The position numbers were made by a program, and so were the translations under genes. Below are positions 15,935 to 25,584 of a stretch of 25,584 bases of DNA, piece by piece. Each line of letters opens with the position of its first letter. Position 1 is the first letter of the stretch. Source of the DNA: Symbiodinium natans (Eukaryota; Sar; Dinophyceae; Suessiales; Symbiodiniaceae). A model generated the notes under the pieces. The model searched no databases. It was not told where the DNA came from and saw nothing but the letters and a program-made list of their open reading frames with translations. Location of the stretch: positions 115,379 through 140,962 of the forward strand of contig CAJNDS010000437.1 in the NCBI GenBank assembly GCA_905221605.1. Reading direction: 5' to 3'.

Positions 15935-16063
15935 CTTGGTCGTTCATGATCATGGGTAGGTACAGCTTGGGTTGTATGCTTACCAGCTACTCGGTGTAGC
16001 AGTACCCATAGGATGTACTGTGCCTGGGTTTAAGCTCACTTGCAGCTTCCATGAACCTCCAAG
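15935..16063. mobile_element. Diverged family B MITE-like copy 2
   Basis: The left end CTTGGTCGTTCATGA and right end CCATGAACCTCCAAG match the ends of the copy at 5308-5427 with a few substitutions. The flanks are CA and GA rather than TA. The copy ends about 40 bp before the large satellite array. Confidence 0.5.
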
Positions 16064-16101
16064 GAAGGGCTCAGCTTCAAGTGTGCGAACATCGCTTGAC
16101 C

Positions 16102-19100
16102 TACGTCGGAGTGCGCGTCGTGCTCGGCGGTCCAGACGTGTCGCGGATCGCCATCAGGCTGCATCAGCCCTGAGCGAAACGAGGAATTCCAAACTGACAC
16201 TCTATCGTCACAGCACGAAAGAGAACGCATCAACAAGCCGTCGGAAGCTCAGCTGTCAGAGGTGAGTTGTTGTGTGCATCACCACATGCTCAGCTAGGGA
16301 TAGTTGTTGTCAAGCGTTGTCATCATCTCCTCCGATGCACCAATGTCCCCAACATGCACACGATGAGCATGCGACAAACGTAATATGAGCAAGACACAAA
16401 GGACTGCACAAAGGTCTCAGGAAAAGAGACGTCTCACATCACCTCGGTCAGCTTCTGACCTATATTCGCTCGGACTCCTCACAGACACCAGTTTGACACA
16501 ACTTCCGAGGGCCTCAGCTACTGGAGAATGGTCGCATCAATGCGCTTCAGGTCAAGTTTCTGACCTTCACTTCCCCTGATCCTCCCAGGCGAATGCATGC
16601 TCAGCGGTCCAGACATCGTGTCACACATCGCCATCGGGCGGCAACCCTAAGCGAAACGAGGAATTCCAAACTGACACTCTATCTTCACGGCAGCACAAGT
16701 GTCCATGCTCACGCATACATGCCAGGTGCTGATGTGGACTGTTCAGTTGTCAGAGGTGATTGGATGCGGCATCACAAGCACATCAGCTAGGGATAGTTGT
16801 TTCAATTTGTGTCATCATGACTCACATCAGGCACAAAACCACGTAGTTGAACAAGTCCACTTGCGTCCGCTGCACATACGTCGGAGTGTGCGTCGTGCTC
16901 GGCGGTCCAGACGTGTCGCGGATCGCCATCAGGCTGCATCAGCCCTGAGCGAAACGAGGAATTCCAAACTGACACTCTATCGTCACAGCACGAGAGAGAA
17001 CGCATCAACAAGCCGTCGGAAGCTCAGCTGTCAGAGGTGAGTTGTTGTGTGCATCACCACATGCTCAGCTAGGGATAGTTGTTGTCAAGCGTTGTCATCA
17101 TCTCCTCCGATGCACCAATGTCCCCAACATGCACACGATGAGCATGCGACAAACGAAATATGGGCAATGACACAGAGGACTGCACAAAGGTCTCAGGAAA
17201 AGAGACGTCTCACATCACCCCGGTCAGCTTCTGACCTATATTCGCTCGGACTCCTCACAGACACCACAGTTTGACACAACTTCCGAGGGCCTCAGCTACT
17301 GGAGAATGGTCGCATCAATGCGCTTCAGGTCAAGTTTCTGACCTTCACTTCCCCTGATCCTCCCAGGCGAATGCATGCTCAGCGGTCCAGACATCGTGTC
17401 ACACATCGCCATCGAGCCGCAGCCCTAAGCGAAACGAGGAATTCCAAACTGACACTCTATCTTCACGGCAGCACAAGTGTCCATGCTCACGCATACATGC
17501 CAGGTGCTGATGTGGACTGTTCAGTTGTCAGAGGTGATTGGATGCGGCATCACAAGCACATCAGCTAGGGATAGTTGTTTCAATTTGTGTCATCATAACT
17601 CACATCGGGCACACACGCAGTTGAACAAGTCCACTTGCGTCCGCTGCACATACGTCGGAGTGTGCGTCGTGCTCGGCGGTCCAGACGTGTCGCGGATCGC
17701 CATCAGGCTGCATCAGCCCTGAGCGAAACGAGGAATTCCAAACTGACACTCTATCGTCACAGCACGAGAGAGAACGAAAAAACACGCATCAACAAGCCGT
17801 CGGAAGCTCAGCTGTCAGAGGTGAGTTGTTGTGTGCATCACCACATGCTCAGCTAGGGATAGTTGTTGTCAAGCGTTGTCATCATCTCCTCCGATGCACC
17901 AATGTCCCCAACATGCACACGATGAGCATGCGACAAACGTAATATGAGCAAGACACAAAGGACTGCACAAAGGTCTCAGGAAAAGAGACGTCTCACATCA
18001 CCTCGGTCAGCTTCTGACCTATATTCGCTCGGACTCCTCACAGACACCAGTTTGACACAACTTCCGAGGGCCTCAGCTACTGGAGAATGGTCGCATCAAT
18101 GCGCTTCAGGTCAAGTTTCTGACCTTCACTTCCCCTGATCCTCCCAGGCGAATGCATGCTCAGCGGTCCAGACATCGTGTCACACATCGCCATCGGGCGT
18201 CAGCCCTAAGCGAAACGAGGAATTCCAAACTGACACTCTATCTTCACGGCAGCACAAGTGTCCATGCTCACGCATACATGCCAGGTGCTGATGTGGACTG
18301 TTCAGTTGTCAGAGGTGATTGGATGCGGCATCACAAGCACATCAGCTAGGGATAGTTGTTTCAATTTGTGTCATCATGACTCACATCGGGCACAAAACCA
18401 CATAGTTGAACAAGTCCACTTGCGTCCGCTGCACATACGTCGGAGTGTGCGTCGTGCTCGGCGGTCCAGACGTGTCGCGGATCGCCATCAGGCTTCATCA
18501 GCCCTGAGCGAAACGAGGAATTCCAAACTGACACTCTATCGTCACAGCACGAGAGAGAACGAAAAAACACGCATCAACAAGCCGTCGGAAGCTCAGCTGT
18601 CAGAGGTGAGTTGTTGTGTGCATCACCACATGCTCAGCTAGGGATAGTTGTTGTCAAGCGTTGTCATCATCTCCTCCGATGCACCAATGTCCCCAACATG
18701 CACACGATGAGCATGCGACAAACGAAATATGGGCAATGACACAGAGGACTGCACAAAGGTCTCAGGAAAAGAGACGTCTCGCATCACCCCGGTCAGCTTC
18801 TGACCTATATTCGCTCGGACTCCTCACAGACACCAGTTTGACACAACTTCCGAGGGCCTCAGCTACTGGAGAATGGTCGCATCAATGCGTTTCAGGTCAA
18901 GTTTCTGACCTTCACTTCCCCTGATCCTCCCAGGCGAATGCATGCTCAGCGGTCCAGACATCGTGTCACACATCGCCATCGGGCGGCAGCCCTAAGCGAA
19001 ACGAGGAATTCCAAACTGACACTCTATCTTCACGGCAGCACAAGTGTCCATGCTCACGCATACATGCCAGGTGCTGATGTGGACTGTTCAGTTGTCAGAG

Positions 19101-19458
19101 GTGATTGGATGCGGCATCACAAGCACATCAGCTAGGGATAGTTGTTTCAATTTGTGTCATCATGACTCACATCGGGCACAAAACCACATAGTTGAACAAG
19201 TCCACTTGCGTCCGCTGCACATACGTCGGAGTGTGCGTCGTGCTCGGCGGTCCAGACGTGTCGAGGATCGCCATCAGGCTGCATCAGCCCTGAGCGAAAC
19301 GAGGAATTCCAAACTGACACTCTATCGTCACAGCACGAGAGAGAACGAAAAAACACGCATCAACAAGCCGTCGGAAGCTCAGCTGTCAGAGGTGAGTTGT
19401 TGTGTGCATCACCACATGCTCAGCTAGGGATAGTTGTTGTCAAGCGTTGTCATCATCT
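16102..19458. repeat. Satellite array, 774-786-bp unit, about 4.3 copies
   Basis: The motif TACGTCGGAGTG recurs at 16102, 16877, 17651, 18437 and 19222. Two unit lengths arise mainly from a 10-bp insertion (AAAAAACACG) in the third to fifth copies. Each unit holds two diverged halves sharing the core GCGAAACGAGGAATTCCAAA and the phrase CAGCTAGGGATAGTTGTT, so the structure is a two-part higher-order repeat. Small frames are open on both strands but carry no protein signal. No 5S rRNA, spliced-leader or snRNA sequence was recognised. The array ends abruptly at about 19458. Confidence 0.9.
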
Positions 19459-20185
19459 TTCTCCGACGCACCCATGTCCCGACCCGACAATCTGAGGGAC
19501 ATCACTCGAATCGGCGGGTCGGCTGCTAATTCTATCCGAACCCTAAACCCAGAAATAGACGGCTTTCGACTCAGAAAGCATAACTGTCCCCGCACCCTCA
19601 ACAATCGGCCTAGACTCCCAGATCCTATCTCAATTGTTCTCACGACACAAACAAATAAGAACAAGCAGAAAAACATCAGGTACCTAAACCCTAAACCCTG
19701 AACCCAGAACCCTGAACCCTAAACACTAATTGGGGCTCTAGGGCTGACTGTTTAGGCATTGCGGGTTTTGAAGGTTTCGGGCTGGGGAGCGTTTAGGGGC
19801 CCCAAGGGCTCTTGAAGCTTCGGGTTTTGGGTTTTGGGGTTAAGGGTTTAGGGTTTAATTGAGAATTTAAGGGTATATTAGGGTTTACCTACGGAAAAAA
19901 AACCAAAAAAAAAAACGAGTACAGGTTCGGGGAGGAGTTTGGGGATAAGCTTTTCGGAAAGTTTCGGGGCAGGTTTCTCAAGCAGCTTTCTCTTGCTTTA
20001 CACATAGTGTTGCTTTGTAGCCTGGCATGATGGTGTGGGGTTTGGGGTTTGGGGCTTGGGGTTTGGGGTTTTGGGTTTGGGGTTTAGGGTTTAGGGTTTA
20101 GGGTTTGGGGTTTTGGGTTTGGGGTTCAGGGTTTAGGGTTCAGGGTTTAGGGCTTAGGGTTGCAAGCCGTGCCCTGGTGGGAGGC
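19459..20185. other. No supported gene between satellite and HYDIN-like gene
   Basis: A non-repetitive stretch at 19459-19680 is open on both strands but unrecognised. CCCTAAA-like units lie at 19684-19725, an A-rich stretch near 19895-19915, and TTTGGGG/TTTAGGG repeats at 20036-20160. Further exons of the HYDIN-like gene may be hidden here, but I could not support any. Confidence 0.4.
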
Positions 20186-20254
20186 GTCGCACCACCAGTG
20201 GGAAAGGAACGTCCCTTCCCATGATCTTCACGTACATGGGTATCCGAAGAGGTC
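20186..20254 (-). CDS. HYDIN-like gene, exon f
   Basis: The acceptor is CTCCAG|GACCTC, phase 1. It encodes PLRIPMYVKIMGRDVPFPLV then VR. The frame stays open to a TAA near 20155, inside telomeric repeat. The donor is uncertain; CGAC|GCCTCC at 20185 is used here. Confidence 0.5.
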
Positions 20255-21947
20255 CTGGAGTTTTGGGGGGTTCGGTAAGGTTTAGGATTGACCATAGAAA
20301 GCCCCATTCGACCACCGTGCCAATGGGAAGCATCTCAAAACCACAATTCCCGACGAAGAAAAGACACTCTAGACTTGGGATGTTCCCCCTGAGACTAGCA
20401 GTCCTTAATAGGGATTCTAGTACCCCTATCATAATCCTTTAAGGACTGTTAGTAAAAGGGGGAACATCCCAACCCTAAACCCTAAAGACTCCTGCCGTGT
20501 GCGCCGTGAGAGTCACGGTGATCACATGCGAGGCGCACGGAGGCACCGTTCCCACCTGAAGGGGGCGCTTTAGGCTGACGGTTTTCGCTTCTTGGGCTTG
20601 TGATTTAAGGCTTCATTTAGGGCTTCAACTAGGGTTCAATTAAAGTTCAATTAGGGTTTAGTTGGGGTTCACTTCGGGTTTTAATTAGGAATTTGGGTTT
20701 AGGGTTCAGTATTGTGGGGTTGTGGGGGCTGCGGTTCGTTCAGGATGTGTTTAGGGTGCTCAGCTTGCTCCGTCCTTACCAGAAGTAGGAGCACCTAGAC
20801 TCGGTCCTTAAGGGGTCTAGGAGAAATTCCAGCTGTAGAATCCCCTCTTCAACCCTGAATAAACCCTCAGCTAGTGCTCGCGCAAATCCCAACTCTCACC
20901 GCCCACCCTACACCAACCCCGCAATAATCCCCCACACCTGAACATCACACCCTCAAACCCTGCCAGAATATGAGTTACATCCCTAAACCCCTCAACCCGT
21001 GAACCCCTGACCCCCTGAACCCCCGACAAAACCCCTCAAACCCTGCTAGAATATGAGTTACATCCCGAACCCCTAAAAGCCCCCCCCCTAAACCCCCGAA
21101 CCCCGGAGCAATCCTGATGTCTAGGAAACCTTAAACCCTAAATCCCTGAACCCCTGAACCCTAAACCCTAAACCCTAAACCCTAAAACCCTAAACTCCAG
21201 GACAACCCTGAAGAACACTGATGTCTAGGACATCGACCCACTGGTCCGGCTCGAACTCCGCCTTGGACTTGTCTTCCTGAGAGGCTTTCTACAAAGGCTT
21301 TTGAGGTTCTTTTTGGGGCTTTGGGTTTAGGGTTTAGGATTTAGGGTTTAGGGTTTGGATTTAGGGTTTAGGGTTTAGGGTTTAGGGTTTAGGCTTTTAA
21401 GTGCGGTTTGGGATTTCTTGGGGTGAGGGCTTAGGCTGTTAAGGCTTTGAGGACTTTCAGGGTCTGAAGGGGTTCAGGCTTTGGGGAAGGCTTGGGCCTT
21501 CTAAGGCTTTGCGCTTCAGGCACTTGGGGTTTGGGGCTTGGGGCTTGGGGCTTGGGGCTTGGGGCTTGGGGCTTGGGGCTTGGGGCTTGGGGTTTGGGGT
21601 TTGGGGTTTGGGGTTTGGGGTTCCATCTCCGAGAGCTTTAGGAATCCGGGCCTAAGGAGGTTAGAAGTTAGTACTCGCCTCACTGCTGCTAAACCCCAAA
21701 CCCGAAACCCTAGACTAGGATGGCGCTTGAAAACCTCTGAAAAACTATTCCTGAATATGATCCTCTTAAACCCAACAAGAGAAAAACAAAAAATATCCCA
21801 AGGGCCTACCTAGTAGACCCTTTGACGGTTCAGGACTGCTCCCTCTCAGCTCAACCCAGGCAGGCGTTCTGGTTGTTGCTGTGTCTAGGGCTGAGGGTTT
21901 GGGGTTTAGGGTTTAGGGTTTGGGGTTTAGGGTTGAGGGTTTAGGGT

Positions 21948-22035
<88 letters not shown>

Positions 22036-22036
22036 G

Positions 22037-22091
<55 letters not shown>

Positions 22092-22095
22092 GGTT

Positions 22096-22143
<48 letters not shown>

Positions 22144-23541
22144 GGTTTAGGGTGGGGACCTCCAGAACGAAAACCCAAAAGACACAAAGGGGTCTGCGGC
22201 TCCCAGCTCTCTTGGCTTTCCCCACCCTAGGCCCGAAGCACTCCACCCTAAACCTTCAACTACCCTAAACCCTAAACCCTAAACCCTAAACCTAAACCCT
22301 AAACCCCAAAACCCCAAACCCTAAACCCTAAACCTCGACATCGGCCTGGGGTTCGACCATGAACTTCGCAGGAAGGACCTGAGGAAATTTCAGTTGGGGT
22401 TTCAATTCAGGGCTTTGGGGGTTTTAGCTTTTTTGTTGCGGATGGTTCGGGTTAAGAACGTTGAGCTCAAGGGGCTCAGCAGCGTTACGAGAGCGCTGTG
22501 CGGGAGTCTGGAAACTTGGGAGTCTAGGGTTTAAGGTTTAGGGTTTAGGGTTGAGGCTTTAGGCTTCAGGCTTTAGGCTTTAGGCTTTAGGCTTTAGGCT
22601 TTAGGCTTTAGGCTTTAGGCTTTGGGCTTTAGTGTTTAGGGTTTCGGGTTTAGGGACTCGGGTTTAAGGGTTTAGGGTTTGGGGTTTAGGGCGTTCGACT
22701 GCAAGGCTCTGGAGTTTCTAGGACGGCGCATCTTCATCGACCTAAACCCTAAACCCTAAAGAGCCCCCAAGAGCCCTCAGCCTCCGACCCCGAAGCAAGA
22801 AACCCTATATGGTCCAGTGGACCAAATTACCTGCTCACAAGATGACCACGTAGGAACCCGAAATCAGTTGCGACAAGATCCCTCAGATCACACCCCAAAA
22901 ACACGAAGCTAAACCCGAAACCCGACACCCGAAACCCTTGAAACCCTATCCCAAGCCCTAGTCAAGACCTGGGACAGTGCTCCGGGGCTGCGCACGGAGG
23001 TGTTGTGCAGGTACAGGGACTGGTGGAACGGATACCTCAGCATCCGGGTGGAGGGTTTCAGTCGCTCCTAAACTCTAAACCCTAAATCCTGAAACTCTGA
23101 AACCGAAACCCTGAAACCCTGAACCCTAAGTAAACCCTCTTAGGGTTAGTTATAGGGTTTAGGGTGTAGTGTTGTGCTTGGGGTTCAGGGGCTTGGGGAC
23201 GAAGCTCACGAGCCGCCCCCAAATTCTCAAGAGACCTTGGACCACCCACCCTCCCTCCCTCCCCCCCCCATTTCTTGGGCGGATGATGGCTTCGGGGCAA
23301 ACCCTAAACCCTAAACCCCAAACCCTAAACCCTAAACCCTAAACCCCAAACCCTAAACCCTAAACCCTGAACCGGTGTACTCGGCCAGGGCTTCTAGGCT
23401 TCCAGGTGCTCCGACTCCTGGGCTTTTTTGGGGGCTTCGGGGTTCGGCCCCTTCTGGGGTCGAGCCCCGGGCCGGATGAAGACGTCGCCGTAGTTGAGGC
23501 AGCCGTGCGGCTCGAAGGAGACCTCGAACAAAACACGTCGG
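20186..23541 (-). CDS. Partial split gene with ASH/MSP-like domains (HYDIN-like ciliary protein)
   Basis: Six minus-strand islands look like exons: 23541-23466, 23035-22969, 22378-22334, 21276-21232, 20555-20492 and 20254-20186. The last five join in phase; the first does not join directly. Peptides include VLFEVSFEPHGCLNYGDVFI, SLYLHNTSVRSPGA, AKFMVEPQADVE, FEPDQWVD, HVITVTLTAHTAG and IPMYVKIMGRDVPFPLVV. The alternation of 'LxNTSxxP', 'FxVxP', 'ITVTLTA' and 'PxxVxIxG' is typical of ASH/MSP immunoglobulin-like domains in HYDIN and related axonemal proteins. The role in a flagellar central apparatus is inference. Both ends are missing: neither a start nor a stop is seen. Introns are rich in TTTAGGG/CCCTAAA, and one contains a foldback element. 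Identification rests on short peptides, so another ASH-domain protein is possible. Confidence 0.5.
20375..20472. mobile_element. Foldback MITE-like element, family A copy 2
   Basis: The 98-bp element has the same TTGGGATGTTCCCCC ends; its 33-bp arms differ from each other at four positions. It lies in the intron between exons e and f of the HYDIN-like gene, next to CCCTAAA repeats. Its loop sequence differs from that of copy 1. Confidence 0.8.
20492..20555 (-). CDS. HYDIN-like gene, exon e
   Basis: The acceptor is CCTTCAG|GTG. It encodes VGTVPPCASHVITVTLTAHT then A. The donor is GGCAG|GAGTCT (GA type, phase 1), so the join to exon f gives HTAG-PLRIPMY. The ITVTLTA motif is typical of ASH/MSP domains. 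Confidence 0.52.
20556..21231 (-). other. Intron d-e of the HYDIN-like gene
   Basis: CCCTAAA units at 21140-21195 (donor side) oppose degenerate TTTAGGG/AATTAGGG sequence at 20590-20710 (acceptor side). A phrase TGCTAGAATATGAGTTACATCCC-like sequence occurs twice near 20960 and 21050, showing a local duplication of about 85 bp. No gene is seen. Confidence 0.5.
21232..21276 (-). CDS. HYDIN-like gene, exon d
   Basis: The acceptor is CCTCTCAG|GAA. It encodes EDKSKAEFEPDQWVD. The donor is GTCGAT|GTCCTA (GT type). The join to exon e reads WVD-VGTVPP, plausible for a linker between strands. Confidence 0.48.
21277..22333 (-). repeat. Intron c-d of the HYDIN-like gene with homogenised heptamer variants
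   Basis: Holds TTTAGGG units (21320-21395), about eight GCTTGGG then about five GTTTGGG units (21523-21621), about 28 TTGAGGG units (21931-22150) and CCCTAAA units (22262-22335). Each variant forms its own nearly pure run. Confidence 0.85.
22334..22378 (-). CDS. HYDIN-like gene, exon c
   Basis: The acceptor is TTCCTCAG|GTC. It encodes VLPAKFMVEPQADVE. The donor GTCGAG|GTTTAG makes the intron begin with the telomere heptamer itself. Phase 0 at both ends fits exons b and d. Confidence 0.5.
22379..22968 (-). repeat. Intron b-c of the HYDIN-like gene
   Basis: Contains a pure run of about nine CTTTAGG-phase units with C before TTTAGG (22554-22632), TTTAGGG units to 22690, and CCCTAAA/CCCGAAA units at 22740-22760 and 22910-22960. 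The island 22690-22740 is open on the plus strand but lies in the loop position. Confidence 0.6.
22969..23035 (-). CDS. HYDIN-like gene, exon b
   Basis: The acceptor is ATGCTGAG|G and the donor TCCCAG|GTCTTG (GT type). It encodes YPFHQSLYLHNTSVRSPGAL then SQ, with the 'LxLxNTSxxP' pattern of an ASH domain strand. The plus strand also reads as an open frame over this interval. Confidence 0.48.
23036..23465 (-). repeat. Intron a-b of the HYDIN-like gene
   Basis: A CCCTAAA block at 23300-23370 lies on the donor side and G-type TTAGGG units at 23140-23170 on the acceptor side, again in inverted orientation. No gene is seen in the loop. Confidence 0.55.
23466..23541 (-). CDS. HYDIN-like gene, exon a
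   Basis: The acceptor is TCCGCAG|C. It encodes RRVLFEVSFEPHGCLNYGDV then FIRPG. The donor is probably GGG|GCTCGA (GC type). The phase does not match the next island, so an exon may be missing between them or the donor is wrong. The opposite strand is also open here, a mild reason for caution. Confidence 0.42.
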
Positions 23542-23784
23542 CTGCGGATAAGGCTTGGGGCTTTTGGTTTAAGACTTTTAGGGGTCTAGATCTTTTTTAA
23601 AATGGGTTTAGGGCATGTAGGAGCACCAAGGGATTTAGGAGCTTAGGGGTTTGGAGTCAAGCTGAGGGGTTCAGGTCCTAGGGGTCGAGGGGTAGAGGCA
23701 GTTTCGGCTACCTGAACCCTAAACCGCAAGGCTTTAGGGCTTATGGTTAGGGGTCCAACTTGGGCGGAGAATTATTTTAGTACT
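23542..23784. other. Degenerate G-rich telomere-like spacer
   Basis: TTTAGGG-related decayed sequence with TTAGGGGTC phrases lies between exon a and the poly-G block. Nothing else is recognised. Confidence 0.4.
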
Positions 23785-24013
23785 GGGTGGGGGGCGGGGG
23801 GCGGGTGGGGGGGGGGGGTGGGGGTGGTGGGGGGGGGGGTGGGGGGGGTGGGGGGGGTTGGGGGGGGTGGGGGGGGGGGGGGGTGGGGGGGGCTGGGGGG
23901 GTGGGGGGGGTCGCGGGGGTGGGGCGGGGGGGGGGGGGGTGGCGGGGGGGTGGGGGGGGTGGGGGGGGTGGGGGGGGTGGGGGGGGGTGGGGGGGTTGGG
24001 GGGGTGGGGGGGT
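23785..24013. repeat. Poly-G block with regularly spaced T
   Basis: About 229 bp are almost only G with single T or C interruptions, often at 7-9-base spacing (TGGGGGG-like). It could form G-quadruplexes. Proline- or glycine-only frames arise trivially from it and are not genes. Homopolymer lengths here may be unreliable. Confidence 0.8.
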
Positions 24014-24109
24014 GCACGGCTCAAAAAAAGCCCCCCCCCCTCCATTTGCAAACACGATTCGCGCATGTTGGGTTTGGGTGGTTTTTTTTGGGTCCTTTTT
24101 TTTGGGGGG

Positions 24110-24350
24110 GCCTTTTTTTTTCTTGGTCGATTTTCTTGGTTCTCTCTAGGAAAAACCCTACTTTCCTTACATTTGGGACGGATTTTCTGTCATTTCCCTT
24201 AGGTTTTCGCTGGTTTTTTTTATAGGGAAAAACCATTTTTTTTTACATTTTGGACGGATTTCCTGTAATTTCCCTTAGGTTTTCCTTGGTTTTTCCTAGG
24301 GGGAAAACCCTATTTTTCTTACATTTTGGACAGATATCCTGTCATTTCCT
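24110..24350. repeat. Tandem repeat of about 90 bp (TTGGTTTTTCCTAGG family)
   Basis: Three degenerate copies read roughly TTTTCCTAGGGAAAACCCTA, then a T-rich stretch with ACATTTTGGACGGATTTCCT and GTCATTTCCCTTAGG. Related but more decayed copies occur at about 24695-24830, inside the neighbouring array. I see no gene. Confidence 0.75.
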
Positions 24351-25584
24351 TCGTTTCTTGGGCTTTGAAGCACGCTTGGTACGGCTTAAAAGAAGCGGGG
24401 GGGGTTGGGGGGGGGGGGCGCAGCCCCCCCACTTGCAAACACCTCTTGGGCTTTGAAGCACGCTCTGCGCGGCTTCCAAAAAAAAAGAGCGGGGGGGTTG
24501 GGGGGGGTCTCACACGATGCTTTTCAACTAGTTTCTTGGGCTTTGAAGCAAGCTTGGTACGACTTAAAAGAAGCGGGGGGGGTTGGGGGAAAACACAGCC
24601 CCGCTCCCCCATTTGCAAACACCCTGCTCACATGACGGGTGTCAACAAGTTTCTTGGGCTTTGAAGCACGCTCTGCACGGTTTGAAAAAAAACGAGGTTT
24701 TCGTTGGTTTTTCCTAAGGAAACCCTCTTCTGATTACATTTTGGACGGATTTCGTCAAACGTCAAAGCGTACGTTGCTTTTCCTTAGTTTGTCCTAGGGA
24801 AAACCCTATTTGGTTCGTTTTCTTGGTTTCTATCATTCCCTCTATATTTTCATCGGATTCATACTTTTTTTTCAACTAGTTTCTCGGGCTTTGAAGCACG
24901 CTTGGTACGGCTTAAAAGAAGCGGGGGGTGTTGGGGGGGGACGCAGCCCCCCCCCCATTTGCAAACACCCTGCTCACATGATGGGTGTCAACAAGTTTCT
25001 TGGGCTTTGAAGCACGCTCTGCACTGCTTAAAAAAAGCAGGGGGGTTGGGGGGGGCGCAGCCCCCCCCCATTTGCAAACACAATGCACACACGATGTTTT
25101 TTCAACTAGTTTCTTGGGCTTTGAAGCACGCTTGGCAGACCCCCCCCCCATGTGCAAACACCCTGCTCACATGATGGGTGTCAACAAGTTTCTTGGGCTT
25201 TGAAGCGCGCTCTGCACGGCTTAAAAAAAAAGAAAAAAAAAGCGGGGGGGTTGGGGGGGGCGCAGCCCCCCCCATTTGCAAACACAATGCTCACACGATG
25301 CTTTTCAACTTGTTTCTTGGGCTTTGAAGCACGCTTGGTACAGCTTGAAAGAAGCGGGGTTCTGCAAACACCCTGCTCACATGATGCGTTTCAACCAGTT
25401 TCTTGGGCATCGGCTGAAAAAAAGCGGGGGGTTGGGGGGGGCGCAGCCCCCCCCATTTGCAAACACAATGCTCACACGATGTTTTTCAACTAGTTTCTTG
25501 GGCTTTGAACGGCTTAAAAAAAGCGGGGGGGGTTGGGGGGTCTGCGCCCCCCATTTGCAAACACCCTGCTCACATGATGGGTGT
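24340..25584. repeat. Tandem repeats of about 80-120 bp with GC-hairpin, to window end
   Basis: About eleven copies start TTTCTTGGGCTTTGAAGCACGC and continue through a G-run, a C-run and CATTTGCAAACACCCTGCTC. Two subtypes (CTTGGTACGGCTT and CTCTGCACGGCTT) tend to alternate. Many copies contain GGGGGGCGCAGCCCCCC, a perfect hairpin with a three-base loop. The unrelated 24665-24870 stretch interrupts the array. Short frames here are repeat-derived. Confidence 0.85.

Noticed and set aside
16102-19458. Protein genes or CRISPR array in the satellite
   Set aside because: Frames of 60-127 codons recur only because the unit repeats, on both strands; the unit of about 780 bp and its structure exclude CRISPR.
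16102-19458. Tandem 5S rRNA or spliced-leader RNA genes
   Set aside because: No 5S internal control region and no dinoflagellate spliced-leader sequence was recognised in the unit.
21927-22246. Repetitive minus-strand protein (STLNPQP repeats)
   Set aside because: It is the direct translation of the TTGAGGG heptamer array.
23734-24225. Proline-rich or glycine-rich proteins
   Set aside because: They are translations of the poly-G block in several frames at once.

Overview
This looks like nuclear DNA of a dinoflagellate. The plant/alga-type telomere heptamer TTTAGGG/CCCTAAA occurs in dozens of interstitial blocks in both orientations. Splice junctions that restore long protein frames use GC and GA donors with AG acceptors. 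The best-supported gene has the N-terminal ubiquitin-like plus ankyrin-repeat layout common in dinoflagellate proteomes. No prokaryotic gene organisation, rRNA, tRNA, CRISPR array or spliced-leader gene was seen. The organism assignment is inference; the repeats, motifs and reading frames are read directly.

Layout. (1) About 1-3,950: degenerate telomeric blocks, one 101-bp inverted-repeat element and short exon-like islands of unknown identity. (2) 14,412 down to 3,955, minus strand: a split gene of at least eleven exons of 33-83 nt. Joined in phase they give about 221 codons without a stop, encoding a ubiquitin-like domain followed by ankyrin repeats. Most of its introns are built from telomere heptamers: in the transcript, UUUAGGG runs follow the donor and CCCUAAA runs precede the acceptor, so an intron could fold on itself. 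(3) 7,464-13,423: a 5.96-kb Penelope-like retroelement without a recognisable endonuclease, flanked by 434-bp direct repeats differing at one base. It sits inside the telomeric tract of the ankyrin gene's third intron, which would be about 128 nt without it. It carries a reverse transcriptase ORF (frame-broken just before the thumb) and a second GKGKG/coiled-coil ORF. (4) 14,413-16,100: telomeric arrays and islands. (5) 16,102-19,458: a 4.3-copy satellite with a 774-786-bp unit that itself contains two diverged halves. (6) 23,541 down to 20,186, minus strand: six exon-like islands forming part of an ASH/MSP-domain (HYDIN-like ciliary) gene with the same kind of introns. (7) 23,785 to the end: a poly-G heptamer-like block and two families of roughly 90-120-bp tandem repeats.

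The most interesting point is the relation between these parts. Telomere-like sequence appears to be the building material of spliceosomal introns in two unrelated genes. An endonuclease-lacking Penelope-like element, a class known from other eukaryotes to attach to telomeric repeats, has landed in one of those intronic telomere tracts. Exon joins were made by eye from reading frame, splice dinucleotides and family consensus, and have no transcript support here.
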